From the NCBI RefSeq assembly GCF_003182135.1, contig NZ_QGTL01000021.1, positions 1 to 52,686 on the forward strand: 52,686 bases of DNA. Reading direction: 5' to 3'. Position numbers and translations under genes: made by a program. Position 1 is the first letter of the stretch; each line of letters begins with the position of its first letter. Positions 36,175-45,211 of the stretch are shown here, piece after piece. This DNA comes from Nocardia neocaledoniensis. GTDB lineage: Bacteria; Actinomycetota; Actinomycetes; Mycobacteriales; Mycobacteriaceae. The notes under the pieces were generated by a model, which searched no databases, had not been told where the DNA came from, and saw nothing but the letters and a program-made list of their open reading frames with translations.

Positions 36175-37524
36175 TCAGCCGTGCACCGGCACAACGGTTT
36201 CCGTGCGCGGCTCGCCACCACTCGCCGCGGCACCGCGTGCGAGCGGCACCAGCGCGGCGGCCACCGTCCCGAGCACCGCGACCGTGGCGAAGGCGTAGAA
36301 GTTCCACTGGTAGCCCAGCGCCGACCCCGCGATCCACCCCCCCTCGAGCGGCCCGAGCACCGCGCCGACGCGTCCGAGGCCGACGACCACACCGACGGCC
36401 GGCGCGCGCAACGTTCCCTCGAATGCCGCGCCGACATAGCCCATGATCAGGATCTGGGTCCCGAGGGCGCCCGCGCCAGCGAGCGCCACCATCACGTACA
36501 GCGCCCCTGGTGGCATCCGCACGCTCAGCAGTGCGATCGAGCCCGCCGCCAGCAGGAACGAAGCGGTCGTCACCCGCTTGGGGCCGAACCGGTCGGCAGG
36601 CGACGAGGTGATCGCCACGCCACCCATGGCGCCCGCGTTGAGAACCAACAGGAACACCAGCGAACTGCCCAGCGAGTAACCTGCGTTTTTCATGATGTGC
36701 GGCAACCAGGAATTCGTGCCGTAGGACATGAGCAGCCCGCAGAACGAGGCAAGGGTGAGCAGCGCGACAGCGGGCAGCCGCTGCGGGCGCAGCAATTCGC
36801 GCAGCGAAGCCGAGGAGCGCTCCGGCCCGGGGGTGAGAATCGCGGGGTCGAGCCCGAATTCACGCACCCGGGCGGTCGCTTCCTCGATCCGGCCCTGGGC
36901 GACGAGGTAGGACGGCAGTTCCGGGAGCAGCTTCCAGGCGAGCGGGAACACGGTGATCAGCACGACCAGCGAGACGGCGTACATCCATCGGAAGCTCACC
37001 TCCGGGAGCAGGGCGATGCCCAGCAGGGCGGACAGGATGCCGCCCACACAGTATCCGCAGGCCGCCAGCGCATTGTTGAACTGACGGCGCGTGGCCGGCG
37101 AGTACTCCATGATCAGCGCCACCGACACCGGTACGAAACCACCGAGCCCGAGCCCACCGAGAAACCGGAGCAGGCCGAAGACCTCCGGCGTTGGGGCGAG
37201 GGCGCAGGCACCCATCACGGTGGCGAACCAGAACAGCGAGCCGAGATAGACCCGACGGGCTCCGAACCGGGCGGCCAGCGCACCTGAGGACACGGCACCG
37301 ACGAGCATGCCCATCAGGGTGTAACTGCCGATCACGCCGACCTGGTTCGCGGTCAGCGACCACGGCTCGTAATCCAGCAGCGACGGCACGGTGGCGCCGT
37401 ACACGACCAGGTCGTAGCCGTCGCAGACCAGCGCCGCGAAGCACAGCGCGACAAGAACTTTCACACTGCGGCGCGCGGGTGCCGCTCCGGTGACGGTGTC
37501 CCCCGCCGCCCGGTACGCGAGCAT
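36175..37524 (-). CDS. MFS transporter, aromatic acid:H+ symporter type
   Basis: The 449-residue protein has about twelve hydrophobic segments in two halves with a central loop (ELPSYLVAQGRIEEATARVR). The first helix carries CDGYDLVVYGATVPSLL, the signature of the aromatic acid:proton symporter branch (BenK/PcaK type), where the Asp residues are needed for transport. GALAARFGARRVYLGSLF corresponds to the MFS loop 2-3 motif. It is the only transporter in the window and therefore the best clue that the locus handles a carboxylic acid, perhaps aromatic. GAGGAATCC precedes the ATG. It stands alone, with a 437-base upstream gap shared with CoA-transferase 3. Confidence 0.9.
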   Translation of the reverse strand: MLAYRAAGDTVTGAAPARRSVKVLVALCFAALVCDGYDLVVYGATVPSLLDYEPWSLTANQVGVIGSYTLMGMLVGAVSSGALAARFGARRVYLGSLFWFATVMGACALAPTPEVFGLLRFLGGLGLGGFVPVSVALIMEYSPATRRQFNNALAACGYCVGGILSALLGIALLPEVSFRWMYAVSLVVLITVFPLAWKLLPELPSYLVAQGRIEEATARVREFGLDPAILTPGPERSSASLRELLRPQRLPAVALLTLASFCGLLMSYGTNSWLPHIMKNAGYSLGSSLVFLLVLNAGAMGGVAITSSPADRFGPKRVTTASFLLAAGSIALLSVRMPPGALYVMVALAGAGALGTQILIMGYVGAAFEGTLRAPAVGVVVGLGRVGAVLGPLEGGWIAGSALGYQWNFYAFATVAVLGTVAAALVPLARGAAASGGEPRTETVVPVHG

Positions 37525-37961
37525 CTGTTTCTGGATTCCTCATCAGATCTCCCATCGTCGAGATGGCTGCCGGTGGGCGCGCCGCCACCACGATTGGACG
37601 GAAGGCATACAGTTCAATATATTATTCTAAGAGAATATGGAGAGATTCAGATCACATTAGAGCGGCGGTCACATGCAGAACATCGAAGGAATGTCGACTG
37701 AGCGCCCAGTATGCACGTGATTCAGACACTCCGCAGAGCCCACACTGCCACCACTGACGGCAGATCATGGATGATATACAGTGCTTAGCAGTCGGTGTCC
37801 GTCATCACCGACCGCCCGGGCACCGCACTGGGCCCTCGTATCTCCCAGCGCGGTGCCCTACTCCCCAACCGGTGACTCCACCGGCCGCCTGATCGCCGCA
37901 ACATTCGACGCGGACGAGAATCCGATGTTCATATCCGCCGATCCGAGGAGACTCTGGACGC
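37525..37961. promoter_or_regulatory. Divergent regulatory region with AT-rich dyad
   Basis: This 437-base gap between the MFS and CoA-transferase genes has no supportable ORF. It contains TTCAATATATTATTCTAAGA at 37614-37633, overlapping the dyad ATTCT-AAG-AGAAT (37624-37636), and a lone TTCAGACACTCC near 37721 that resembles half of the GTGTCCG dyad. Promoters for both genes should lie here. Confidence 0.45.
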
Positions 37962-39158
37962 ATGAGCACAGCATCGCTCCCGCTCGACGGGATCACCGTA
38001 GTCGCAGTCGAGCAGGCCGTCGCAGCCCCGCTGGCCACCCGCCAGCTCACCGACCTCGGTGCCCGGGTGATTAAGATCGAACGGATCGGCGAGGGCGATT
38101 TCGCGCGCAACTACGACACGGCGGTCCTGGGCCAAGCCTCCCATTTCGTCTGGATCAATCGCGGCAAACAGTCACTCGCCCTCGATCTGAAGGACGAGCG
38201 CGGACTCGCCGTGGCGCGTGAGCTGATCGCCCGCGCCGACGTCTTCGTGCACAACACCGCGCCCGGCGCGCTGCCCCGGCTCGGCCTGGACCCACATGCA
38301 CTGCACCGCAGATATCCGCGGCTGGTACTCGGGTGCATCAGCGGGTATGGGACCGCCGGTCCGCTCCGTGACCGCAAGGCCTACGACATGCTCATCCAAG
38401 CCGAATCGGGATTGGTCTCGGTGACCGGCACGCCGGAGGTCGCTACGAAAACCGGTGTCCCCAGCGCGGATATCGCCGCTGGGCTCTATACTGCGCAAGG
38501 CGTGCTGGCGGCGCTGTTCCGCCGCGAACGTACCGGGCGCGGGGCACTGATCGATGTCTCGATGTTCGATGCCACGGCCGAATGGCTCGGCCACCCGCTC
38601 TACATGCAGCTCTACGCGGGCACCCAGGTACCGCGACTTGGGCTCGGGCACGCCGCCATCGCCCCCTACGACAGCTACCCGACCGCCGACGGCGACATCC
38701 TCATCGGCATCCAGAACGATCGGGGCTGGCGCGCGCTGGTCACCTCGGTGTTCGGTCTGCCAGAGCTCGCGGACCACCCAGACTTCGCAACCAATACAGC
38801 CAGAGTCGCCCACCGGAAGGCCTGCGACGCGACTGTTGCCGCGCAGACCCGCCGCTTCCTCACCGCAGACCTCGATCGACGTCTGGCCGAGGCGGGAGTG
38901 CCCGCCGCCCGCGTCAACGATCTCGCCGGCCTCGCCGCCCACCCGCAGTTGAGCGAGCGCGATCGGTGGCGCCGGATCGACACGCCCGCCGGGCCGATCC
39001 GCGCACTCCTACCGCCCGCTACCTTCACCGATGTCGAGGCGGCGATGGGCCCGATTCCCCAGCTCGGGGCCCACACGCGCGAGCTGCTGACCGAGATCGG
39101 CTACGCATCGAAAACGGTGGACGCGCTGATCGCCGCCGGGGTGGCCGCCGAGGCCTGA
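37962..39158 (+). CDS. CaiB/BaiF (class III) CoA-transferase 3
   Basis: The 398-residue CoA-transferase starts with GITVVAVEQAVAAPLATRQL, then LGARVIKIERIGEGDFARNY and GKQSLALDLKDERG. The likely catalytic Asp is in KTGVPSADIAAGLYTAQG. The middle block YDMLIQAESGLVSVTGTPE and GLGHAAIAPYDSYPTADGDI resemble the branch using succinyl-CoA, malate, citramalate or mesaconate as partners, though that assignment is loose. It stands alone, divergent from the MFS gene. With a CitE-like lyase 3 kb downstream it could form part of a dicarboxylyl-CoA cleavage route. Two other class III family members are at 7894 and 27479. Confidence 0.93.
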   Translation: MSTASLPLDGITVVAVEQAVAAPLATRQLTDLGARVIKIERIGEGDFARNYDTAVLGQASHFVWINRGKQSLALDLKDERGLAVARELIARADVFVHNTAPGALPRLGLDPHALHRRYPRLVLGCISGYGTAGPLRDRKAYDMLIQAESGLVSVTGTPEVATKTGVPSADIAAGLYTAQGVLAALFRRERTGRGALIDVSMFDATAEWLGHPLYMQLYAGTQVPRLGLGHAAIAPYDSYPTADGDILIGIQNDRGWRALVTSVFGLPELADHPDFATNTARVAHRKACDATVAAQTRRFLTADLDRRLAEAGVPAARVNDLAGLAAHPQLSERDRWRRIDTPAGPIRALLPPATFTDVEAAMGPIPQLGAHTRELLTEIGYASKTVDALIAAGVAAEA

Positions 39159-39232
39159 TCGCCTGGCTCGTCACCGATGTCGTTGTGTGTCTACCGGCGG
39201 CCAATCGTGATCCGTGGTTCGGATCGCTCGCC

Positions 39233-39247
39233 TGTCCGATTCGGACA
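39233..39247. promoter_or_regulatory. Perfect dyad TGTCCGATTCGGACA in convergent gap
   Basis: This 15-base sequence has the same arms as the GTGTCCG sites, but with a shorter 5-base centre and a position downstream of two convergent genes. It may be a fortuitous hairpin, a weak terminator, or a decayed copy of the regulatory site. Confidence 0.35.
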
Positions 39248-39333
39248 TCGGCTAGAAGGGGCGCTGCCTGATCCACCCGAAACGCCAGCGCCTGAACGGA
39301 TTCCGATTGGGCACTGGTGTCCTCGGATTCAGG

Positions 39334-40512
39334 TCAACGGCGGGGTACCAGGGTCATCGTGCGACCGTCGGCGACGGTCGTTCCGGTGTAGATCGTCACC
39401 GACTCGTCCAGGTCGAGCACACCGTCAGGTCCGATCGAGAACCGGCGCAAGATCTCTTCGCCGCCTCGTGCGGGGTCGGTGCCCAGGGCCCACAGGGTCT
39501 TGCCGCTCGGCGACATCACCGAGGACTCCGCGAACGTGCCGAATTTGTCGGGCGCAAAGTCCACATTCGGCAGCGCGGTCAGCGATCCGTCAGCCTCGAC
39601 CCGGTACGAACTGATGAAGCTCGACCCCATGTTCGGCACGTACATGTAGCGACCGTCCGGGGTCACACTCGGGACGTGTGGCAACAGCCCGGTGGGGTAC
39701 GGGGAACCTGCCATCTCGGTCAGGGTCCCGTCGGGCGCCCGGTGGAAAGCTGACAGATCGGCAGTCAGCTCGTTGACCAGGTAGACCGCCCGACCGTCCG
39801 GCGTGGACGTCGGAAAGATCGGATTCAGCCCGGTGCCCATGCGCTGGCGGGCATCGGACAGGGTCCCGTCGGCGTGAATGTCGAAGTGCAGGAGCTGACG
39901 AGGGAACAGCGAGGTCACGAACAGGCTCGTACCATCCGGCGCCACCGAAACCGTCGACACACCGTCCATCGCCTCACCGAAGGGCTTCACCGGGCCGTTC
40001 AAGGAGGGCACGCCATCGGCGCCGACATGCAGCGGTACCACCTTCGCGTTCGTCAGCCCGACCACCACGTAGGCGTCGCGGCCGTTGGGGGCGAAGGCGA
40101 TATCGATGGGGATGTCGGGCAGTGCCAGCGACGCACCCGGGGTCAGCTCGCCGTGCGGGCCGATGGCATAGGTGAGCAGCCGCTGTTCGGTGGTCGGCGC
40201 GACGAAAAGGAACCGGCCGTCCGGAGTGGCCGCCTGAGGCCAGTTCGGGACGCCGGACTCGGCACGGCCCGGGACCGGCACCGGCTGACCGGTGTCACTC
40301 GCGCTGTAACCGACAATGCCGTTGCTGAGGAAGCCGTGCGCGTAGATGAAGTACCCGGTGTCGTCGGCTACCGCGGGTGTGGCCACCGCGAAACCGGGCA
40401 GGACGGCCGCGGCGACCGTAATCGCCCAGCCGGCTCGCCTGCGGGCACTGCGGCCGCAGGACAGCGGAAAGGGTGTCACCGCGTCACCTGTCGTCGTTGA
40501 ATCAGATGCCAT
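39334..40512 (-). CDS. Secreted beta-propeller lactonase-like protein 2
   Basis: The 392-residue protein begins with a basic stretch and hydrophobic core (SARRRAGWAITVAAAVLPG, then FAVATPAVADD), a signal peptide with an Ala-type cleavage site. The rest forms beta-propeller blades: TPDGRFLFVAPTTEQRLLTY, TPDGRAVYLVNELTADLSAF, TPDGRYMYVPNMGSSFISSY with AGSPYPTG turns. It should act outside the membrane. The ATG at 40512 is preferred over a TTG at 40554, which lies within the dyad. It is a paralogue of the proteins at 31713, 48346 and 49791. The catalytic role, if any, is unknown; lactone hydrolysis is only a family-based guess. Confidence 0.9.
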   Translation of the reverse strand: MASDSTTTGDAVTPFPLSCGRSARRRAGWAITVAAAVLPGFAVATPAVADDTGYFIYAHGFLSNGIVGYSASDTGQPVPVPGRAESGVPNWPQAATPDGRFLFVAPTTEQRLLTYAIGPHGELTPGASLALPDIPIDIAFAPNGRDAYVVVGLTNAKVVPLHVGADGVPSLNGPVKPFGEAMDGVSTVSVAPDGTSLFVTSLFPRQLLHFDIHADGTLSDARQRMGTGLNPIFPTSTPDGRAVYLVNELTADLSAFHRAPDGTLTEMAGSPYPTGLLPHVPSVTPDGRYMYVPNMGSSFISSYRVEADGSLTALPNVDFAPDKFGTFAESSVMSPSGKTLWALGTDPARGGEEILRRFSIGPDGVLDLDESVTIYTGTTVADGRTMTLVPRR

Positions 40513-40547
40513 GATCAGGACCGTACGTCCGGTGATCGCTGTCGAAC

Positions 40548-40564
40548 TGTCCAAGATCAGGACA
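40548..40564 (-). promoter_or_regulatory. GTGTCC dyad before beta-propeller gene 2
   Basis: In gene direction it reads CAGTGTCCTGATCTTGGACA, 35 bases before the ATG. Arms GTGTCC and GGACA match the other five promoter sites. Confidence 0.6.
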
Positions 40565-40665
40565 CTGCGAACCGAATAGGTAACGGCGCGACGAGCGCTA
40601 CCTCCGACCGCGGGGTTTGCGGGCTGGGCGGTACGGGTGGGACCGGTCGAGGTGTAGCTCGCCGA

Positions 40666-41601
40666 TCAGCCGAGGTGCTTGCGATAGAACGGCACCAGGT
40701 TCGCCAGTGCTTCACCCGTCGGGCCCGGCTGGTCGTAGAGGTCGTAGTGCGAGGCACCCTCGACCACCACGAGCTGCTTGTCCTTCGACGCTGCCCGACC
40801 GAACAGCTCCATGCTCAACCGCTGCGAACCGAAAGCGCCCGGCTTGTCACCGATCACGACACACAGCGGCTGGGTCAGGAACACCTCGACACGGTCGTAG
40901 GCATCCCAATCGGCCAGCGCGGCCTGCCGGGCGAAGTTGAAGCTGGTCTTGCCGCCCGCGGCCTGACCACGATCGGTCTTGTAGTAGTCGGTGGCCTCGA
41001 GAACATCGATATCGGTGACACCGGCCTGCTTCGCCGCCTCCACCGACGGTGGCAGCAGATCGTTGATCACCTGAGCCTGACCGCGCGCCTCCGCGGTGCG
41101 CTGGGCGGCGATGGCCTCAAGCATGCCCATCGCGTTGTACTCCGAGAAACCCTCCCGCATCAACCGGCCCACATTGCTGCCAACGACGGTGCCGAGCGCC
41201 TTGATCCGGCGGTCGATCTTGGTAGCCGCCACGGCGTAACCCGCGCCACCACAGATCGCGAGCACACCGATCTTGTCCGCGTCGACGTACGGCAGGGTCA
41301 CCACGTGATCGATCACAAAGCTGAAATCGCTGGTCCGGAAACCCGGGTCCTCGACCGAACACGGATCCCCACCACTGTCACCCTGGAAGCTCGCGTCGAA
41401 CGCCGCCACCACGAATCCCGCCTCGGCCAGCGCCTTACCGTAGATATTGCCCGAGGTCTGCGCCTTGCAACTGCCGGTCGGATGCGCGGAAATGATGATG
41501 GGATACGCCTTCGACTCGTCGAACCCCGGCGGGAAGTAGATATCGGTCGCGATATCCCAGGCCCAGCCCTTGACCCGCACAGTCGTGATGTTGTCTGCCA
41601 T
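40666..41601 (-). CDS. Alpha/beta hydrolase with Cys nucleophile (dienelactone hydrolase/YcjY-like)
   Basis: The 311-residue protein starts MADNITTVRVKGWAWDIATD and has the hydrolase core PIIISAHPTGSCKAQTSG. The nucleophile elbow reads GVLAICGGAGYAVAA, so Cys stands where most relatives have Ser, as in dienelactone hydrolase. VVIGDKPGAFG provides the acid and EGASHYDLYDQPG the His. It is related to the YcjY/polyketide-transferase-like group. The ATG at 41601 fits the family start; an in-frame start at 41616 is possible. A lactone or thioester substrate is plausible. It is followed leftwards by beta-propeller 2 in the opposite sense of promoters, so it is probably transcribed alone. Confidence 0.88.
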   Translation of the reverse strand: MADNITTVRVKGWAWDIATDIYFPPGFDESKAYPIIISAHPTGSCKAQTSGNIYGKALAEAGFVVAAFDASFQGDSGGDPCSVEDPGFRTSDFSFVIDHVVTLPYVDADKIGVLAICGGAGYAVAATKIDRRIKALGTVVGSNVGRLMREGFSEYNAMGMLEAIAAQRTAEARGQAQVINDLLPPSVEAAKQAGVTDIDVLEATDYYKTDRGQAAGGKTSFNFARQAALADWDAYDRVEVFLTQPLCVVIGDKPGAFGSQRLSMELFGRAASKDKQLVVVEGASHYDLYDQPGPTGEALANLVPFYRKHLG

Positions 41602-41686
41602 GACCTGCTCTCCCACTCTCTAGCTATTCACTGGCTACGACACACATTTACGGTCGTTCCAGCAGGAAAAGAAGGGACGAACAGTG

Positions 41687-41708
41687 CCTGGGAAGGATCT
41701 TTCCCAGG
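41687..41708. terminator. Hairpin CCTGGGAA / TTCCCAGG
   Basis: An 8-base perfect stem with a 6-base loop lies 57 bases after the EthD-like gene stop and upstream of the hydrolase gene. It probably ends the nitronate monooxygenase-CitE-EthD transcript. Confidence 0.55.
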
Positions 41709-41764
41709 AATCGGGCCGAGCACGCGGGGTGGCCGACCCGTCAGCAACAATCGACCGGTGGCGG

Positions 41765-42106
41765 CTACACCGAGGAGAGGCGTTCGGTGATCGCCTCGTA
41801 GATCAGCCCGAGTCGTTCGGGCGCCAGCGCCGAACTCATGACCATGTCCGCGGTGTCGTAACGACGCGCGAGTTCGTCGAGAACCGCGGGCAGGTCATCG
41901 GTTTCGATCTCGTAGAGCGCGAAGTAGCGCCACGGGTGCGGCCCGGCAGCCCGTTGCCCGTCGCTACTGAGTTCGAAGCGTTGCGCGGATACGAATCCGG
42001 GAATACGCAAGACATCACGCACGTGGGTGTTGGTGTACCACTCGTTGAATTCGTCCTCGCGACCCTCGACGGGATTGGTGAGGACGGCATATTGGTAACG
42101 GGTCAT
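41765..42106 (-). CDS. EthD-like dimeric alpha/beta-barrel protein
   Basis: The 113-residue protein has the ferredoxin-like dimeric barrel pattern of EthD/DUF4286-type proteins: YQYAVLTNPVEGREDEFNEW with YTNTHVRDVLRIPGFVSAQR and YFALYEIETDDLPAVLDEL. EthD proteins support cytochrome P450 or act as small lyase-like catalysts; many relatives have unknown roles. AGGAGCACA precedes the ATG. It follows the CitE-like lyase gene after 176 bases on the same strand, and a hairpin follows it. Confidence 0.8.
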   Translation of the reverse strand: MTRYQYAVLTNPVEGREDEFNEWYTNTHVRDVLRIPGFVSAQRFELSSDGQRAAGPHPWRYFALYEIETDDLPAVLDELARRYDTADMVMSSALAPERLGLIYEAITERLSSV

Positions 42107-42282
42107 TGTGCTCCTGTCACTGTGGCGTCAGTTCGTAACCGGCAGACATACTCGGGGCCAGGCCGTAGGCGCGGCGGCCCCGTCACCGAATGGCTGAGCG
42201 GTCGGGTGATCGCGCCGACGCAAACCGCCCCAGCCGCGAGGGTTTCGCGGGCAGGGCGGTTGTGTTTGGCCGATCCGACCGG

Positions 42283-43173
42283 TCAGGCGACCCGGACCGA
42301 TTCCGCGAGCGCAATCAGCGCGCGAGCGGTCTTCACATGCGCGATATCGACGTGCTGGCCCTCGAAATCGACCGCGGCACTGCCGCCTGCCTGCGCTTCC
42401 TCGAAGGCGGCGATCAGCCGCCGGGCCTCGTCGACGGCCTCGTTCGAAGGCGCGAAGACCTCGTTGGCGACCGCGACGTGCAGCGGATGTATGGCGACCA
42501 GGCCGCGGTAGCCGAGGCGTCGATTGTCTTCACAGAACCGACGGCAACCATCGATGTTCCGGATGTCCTGCCACACACCGACCATCGGATGGTCCAGGCC
42601 GTTGGAGCGGGCCGCCAGCACGATCCGGCTGCGCATGTACAGCGTCTCCAACCCCTCCTCGGTGAACTCGATCCCGAGCTCACGACCGGCGTCGGCGTTC
42701 GGTCCGGTCGCACCCAGCAGTGAGGCCACGCGCGGACTCGCCGCCGCGATGGCCTCGCAGTCAGCCATCGACTGAGCGGTCTCGAAGCACACGAACAGCT
42801 GGACTGCCCCGTCCGGGATGCCGCGGAGGCGCTCGATGTGGCTGAGGACCGCGTCGAGACGGACGATGTCGCGGGCATAGTAGATCTTGGCCAGGAACAG
42901 CCCGGTCAGGCCGGGCCGCACCACGGCCTCGAGGTCGCCGGACAGCAGACCGGTCTCGTCCGGGTTGGCGCGCACCCACAGGTCAGGGCGCGCCCCCTCG
43001 GCCGCAAGCCGGTCGATGGTCGCCGCGACGACATCACGCGCCGCGACCTTGTCCGCGGGCGGGACCGAGTCCTCGAGGTCGAGGATGAGGGCGTCGGCGC
43101 CCGAGGCGATGCCCTTGTCCGCCCAGGCCGCCTTGTGGCCTGGGACGAAGAGCATGGAACGGTAGGGCTTCAT
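42283..43173 (-). CDS. HpcH/HpaI/CitE-like acyl-CoA lyase
   Basis: The 296-residue TIM-barrel protein has the CitE features MLFVPGHKAAWADKGIASGA, DALILDLEDSVPP and WVRANPDETGL, together with a metal-site Glu in FVCFETAQSM. Family members cleave citryl-, malyl-, citramalyl- or hydroxyacyl-CoA to a carboxylate or aldehyde plus acetyl-CoA. It follows the nitronate monooxygenase gene by 33 bases in one operon. With MaoC 2 and CoA-transferases it could complete a mesaconate/itaconate-like route, but the lyase's substrate cannot be assigned from sequence. Confidence 0.92.
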   Translation of the reverse strand: MKPYRSMLFVPGHKAAWADKGIASGADALILDLEDSVPPADKVAARDVVAATIDRLAAEGARPDLWVRANPDETGLLSGDLEAVVRPGLTGLFLAKIYYARDIVRLDAVLSHIERLRGIPDGAVQLFVCFETAQSMADCEAIAAASPRVASLLGATGPNADAGRELGIEFTEEGLETLYMRSRIVLAARSNGLDHPMVGVWQDIRNIDGCRRFCEDNRRLGYRGLVAIHPLHVAVANEVFAPSNEAVDEARRLIAAFEEAQAGGSAAVDFEGQHVDIAHVKTARALIALAESVRVA

Positions 43174-43206
43174 TCTCAGTGATCTCCAGTTTCCGTCGTT
43201 GTCCGG

Positions 43207-44292
43207 TCAGCTGCCGTAGCGGATTCGCCCCTTGGCGGCGTCGAGGGCGGCCGCGGTCTCCGCGACCAAGCGCTCGAGCACCTCGGCCGCGGGTGCGACA
43301 TCTCGGATCAGGCCCGAGCCCTGGCCGGCGGGCAGAGCCTGCTGGTCCTTGAGATCGGCAGCGGCAGCGGCGAAGCGGGCCGGACTGATCGCCACGCGCT
43401 GATGCGGGTAGGGCAGCAACTGGGACTCGCGGCCCTTCCATACGTCGGTGAAGCGATTCTGCAACTGGCGCACGTACAGGCCGTCGAAGATCAACGAGCG
43501 GATCGTGGTGTCGTGATCGGCTTCGACGATCGACTGCTTGTAGTTCGGGCCGACGCTCGACTCCACGGTGTTGATGAACCGTGTACCGATCCACGCACCC
43601 TGCGCGCCCTGGGTGAGCACGGCGGCGATCTGGTCGCCGGTCACGATGCCGCCCGCCGCGACGACGGGGACCGTGGCGAAGTCGAGGACTTCTTGGAGCA
43701 GGGTGATCAGACCGACGTCACCGGTGTGGCCGCCGCCCTCGGTGCCCTGCACCACGACGATGTCGGTGCCGTTGGCGATCGCCCGCTTGGCATGCGAGGC
43801 CCGGCCCACCATAGAGATGGTCTTCGCACCCCAGCTGTGCGCCTGCTCGACCGCCCATTCCGGGGTGCCGAGCGCGCACGCGATGACCTCGACGCCGTAC
43901 TCACGGCAGATCTCCATCTTGCGCTTGGCGTCCTCGATGCCCATCGCCTTGTCGTCGACCGGCCTCGGATCCACGCCGAGCGCGCGCATCTCGGCTTCCA
44001 GTTCCTTGATCGGATCCGGCACCTCGTCGGCGGGAACCGGCTCCGGGTTCTGTGGCGCCCGCGGCGGGAAACCGATGTCGACGCACAGCGGCTTGTCGGT
44101 GACACTGCGGACGAATTTGATCTCCTCCTCGACCCGCTCGGGCGAGGGCGAGATGGCCGCGATGGTCCCGAGCCCACCGGCCTTCGAGACGGCAGCGGCC
44201 AGCGGGCCGAAGGCGACGCCACCCATGCCCGCCTGCAGGATCGGGTACTCGATGTTCAGCAGATCGCACAGGTCGGTCTTCAGTATGGCCAC
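43207..44292 (-). CDS. Nitronate monooxygenase family flavoprotein
   Basis: The 361-residue FMN TIM-barrel protein has the family start YPILQAGMGGVAFGPLAAAV with SKAGGLGTIAA, the His region GTEGGGHTGDVGLITLL, and VPVVAAGGIVTGDQIAAVL with QGAQGAWIGTRF for phosphate binding. Proteins called nitronate monooxygenase or 2-nitropropane dioxygenase include many with other activities, such as enoyl reductases. The start is GTG at 44292 after GAGGAGAAC. It heads the operon with CitE and probably EthD, divergent from TetR 2, whose operator-like dyad lies in the gap. Confidence 0.93.
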   Translation of the reverse strand: MAILKTDLCDLLNIEYPILQAGMGGVAFGPLAAAVSKAGGLGTIAAISPSPERVEEEIKFVRSVTDKPLCVDIGFPPRAPQNPEPVPADEVPDPIKELEAEMRALGVDPRPVDDKAMGIEDAKRKMEICREYGVEVIACALGTPEWAVEQAHSWGAKTISMVGRASHAKRAIANGTDIVVVQGTEGGGHTGDVGLITLLQEVLDFATVPVVAAGGIVTGDQIAAVLTQGAQGAWIGTRFINTVESSVGPNYKQSIVEADHDTTIRSLIFDGLYVRQLQNRFTDVWKGRESQLLPYPHQRVAISPARFAAAAADLKDQQALPAGQGSGLIRDVAPAAEVLERLVAETAAALDAAKGRIRYGS

Positions 44293-44338
44293 GATGTTCT
44301 CCTCGGATGGTTGTCCACGCGCGTCGCCCGGACCTATT

Positions 44339-44357
44339 TTCTAACGGAACCTTAGAT
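44339..44357. promoter_or_regulatory. TetR-type operator TTCTAA-N7-TTAGA
   Basis: TTCTAACGGAACCTTAGAT lies 47 bases before the nitronate monooxygenase start in the divergent gap with TetR 2. The same arms with the same 7-base spacing occur at 47541-47559. Confidence 0.65.
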
Positions 44358-44475
44358 TATATTATCCATGATCACAAGTGCGCCTTGTGGCGCCGGCGCC
44401 CGGGGAACCTGCCGGATGCCAGAATCAGAATCGGCGGCTTCGGCGGCCGACCCCGAGCATCGAGGAGCGAGCGAT

Positions 44476-45105
44476 ATGACGGCGACCGAGCACGACAGCG
44501 CCGAGGGAGCGCCCATGTCGAAGTCGGCGGCCACCCGCGCCCGCATCATCGCCGCCGCGGGCAAAGTGCTCGCCGAGGCCGGCTACCAGCACACTCGGCT
44601 ATCCACGATTGCCGCCGAGGCCGGTATGCAGACCGGCAGCCTGTACTACTACTTCGACTCCAAGGAAGAATTGGTCGAGGAAGTACTCGACGGCGGCGTC
44701 CGGACCGCGCACGAGCGAGTCCGCGCCGCCGTGGCGCACCGGCCGGAAGCCACGGCCGGCGAACGCCTGTCGGCCGCGTTGCGGGCGTTCATCGCCGTCC
44801 GGCTCGAGATCGGCGCCGTCTCCACCGCGCATATCCGCAACTACCGCGAACTGCCGCCGGACATGCGCGAACGGCTCCGGCCGGAGCTCGAGGCCTTCTC
44901 CGCGCTGTGGGACGAGGTCGTCGGAGACGCGGTGGCATCCGGCGAGATCCGCGACGACATCGACCCGCGCACCCTGCACTTGTTCGCGGTGCACACCTCC
45001 GAGCAGATCGCCAAATGGCCGCACTCGGCCAAGTCCACCGGCGATACCGTCGACGTCATGTTCCGACTGATGCTCAACGGACTTGCCGGACCGCCCGGCG
45101 GCTGA
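44476..45105 (+). CDS. TetR family regulator 2
   Basis: The 209-residue regulator has SKSAATRARIIAAAGKVLAE and LSTIAAEAGMQTGSLYYYF as the helix-turn-helix region, and a ligand domain with HIRNYRELPPDMRERLRPE. The start at 44476 is chosen because GAGGAGCGAGCGAT precedes it and because it gives the same N-terminal length as paralogue TetR 1 (13909); the frame is open back to 44368. It is divergent from the nitronate monooxygenase operon and convergent with the SDR 2 gene. The two TetR proteins likely recognise similar operators and ligands. Confidence 0.93.
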   Translation: MTATEHDSAEGAPMSKSAATRARIIAAAGKVLAEAGYQHTRLSTIAAEAGMQTGSLYYYFDSKEELVEEVLDGGVRTAHERVRAAVAHRPEATAGERLSAALRAFIAVRLEIGAVSTAHIRNYRELPPDMRERLRPELEAFSALWDEVVGDAVASGEIRDDIDPRTLHLFAVHTSEQIAKWPHSAKSTGDTVDVMFRLMLNGLAGPPGG

Positions 45106-45161
45106 GCCCGGTCCCGGATGCCGAATCGCTCCGGGCCCCAAGCGGCCCAGGAAGCCACACC

Positions 45162-45200
45162 GATGGTGGCGGGACACCCCAGGGGCGTCCCGCCATCGTC
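45162..45200. terminator. Bidirectional terminator hairpin
   Basis: TGGCGGGAC (45167-45175) pairs with GTCCCGCCA (45187-45195); CCCC and GGGG within the loop can extend it. It lies between convergent TetR 2 and SDR 2 genes. Confidence 0.7.
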
Positions 45201-45211
45201 GGCAGACACAC

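Noticed and set aside
41641..41764. Possible further GTGTCCG-type dyad before the alpha/beta hydrolase
   Set aside because: I found only the CCTGGGAA hairpin; no GTGTCC and GGACA arms at the right spacing.
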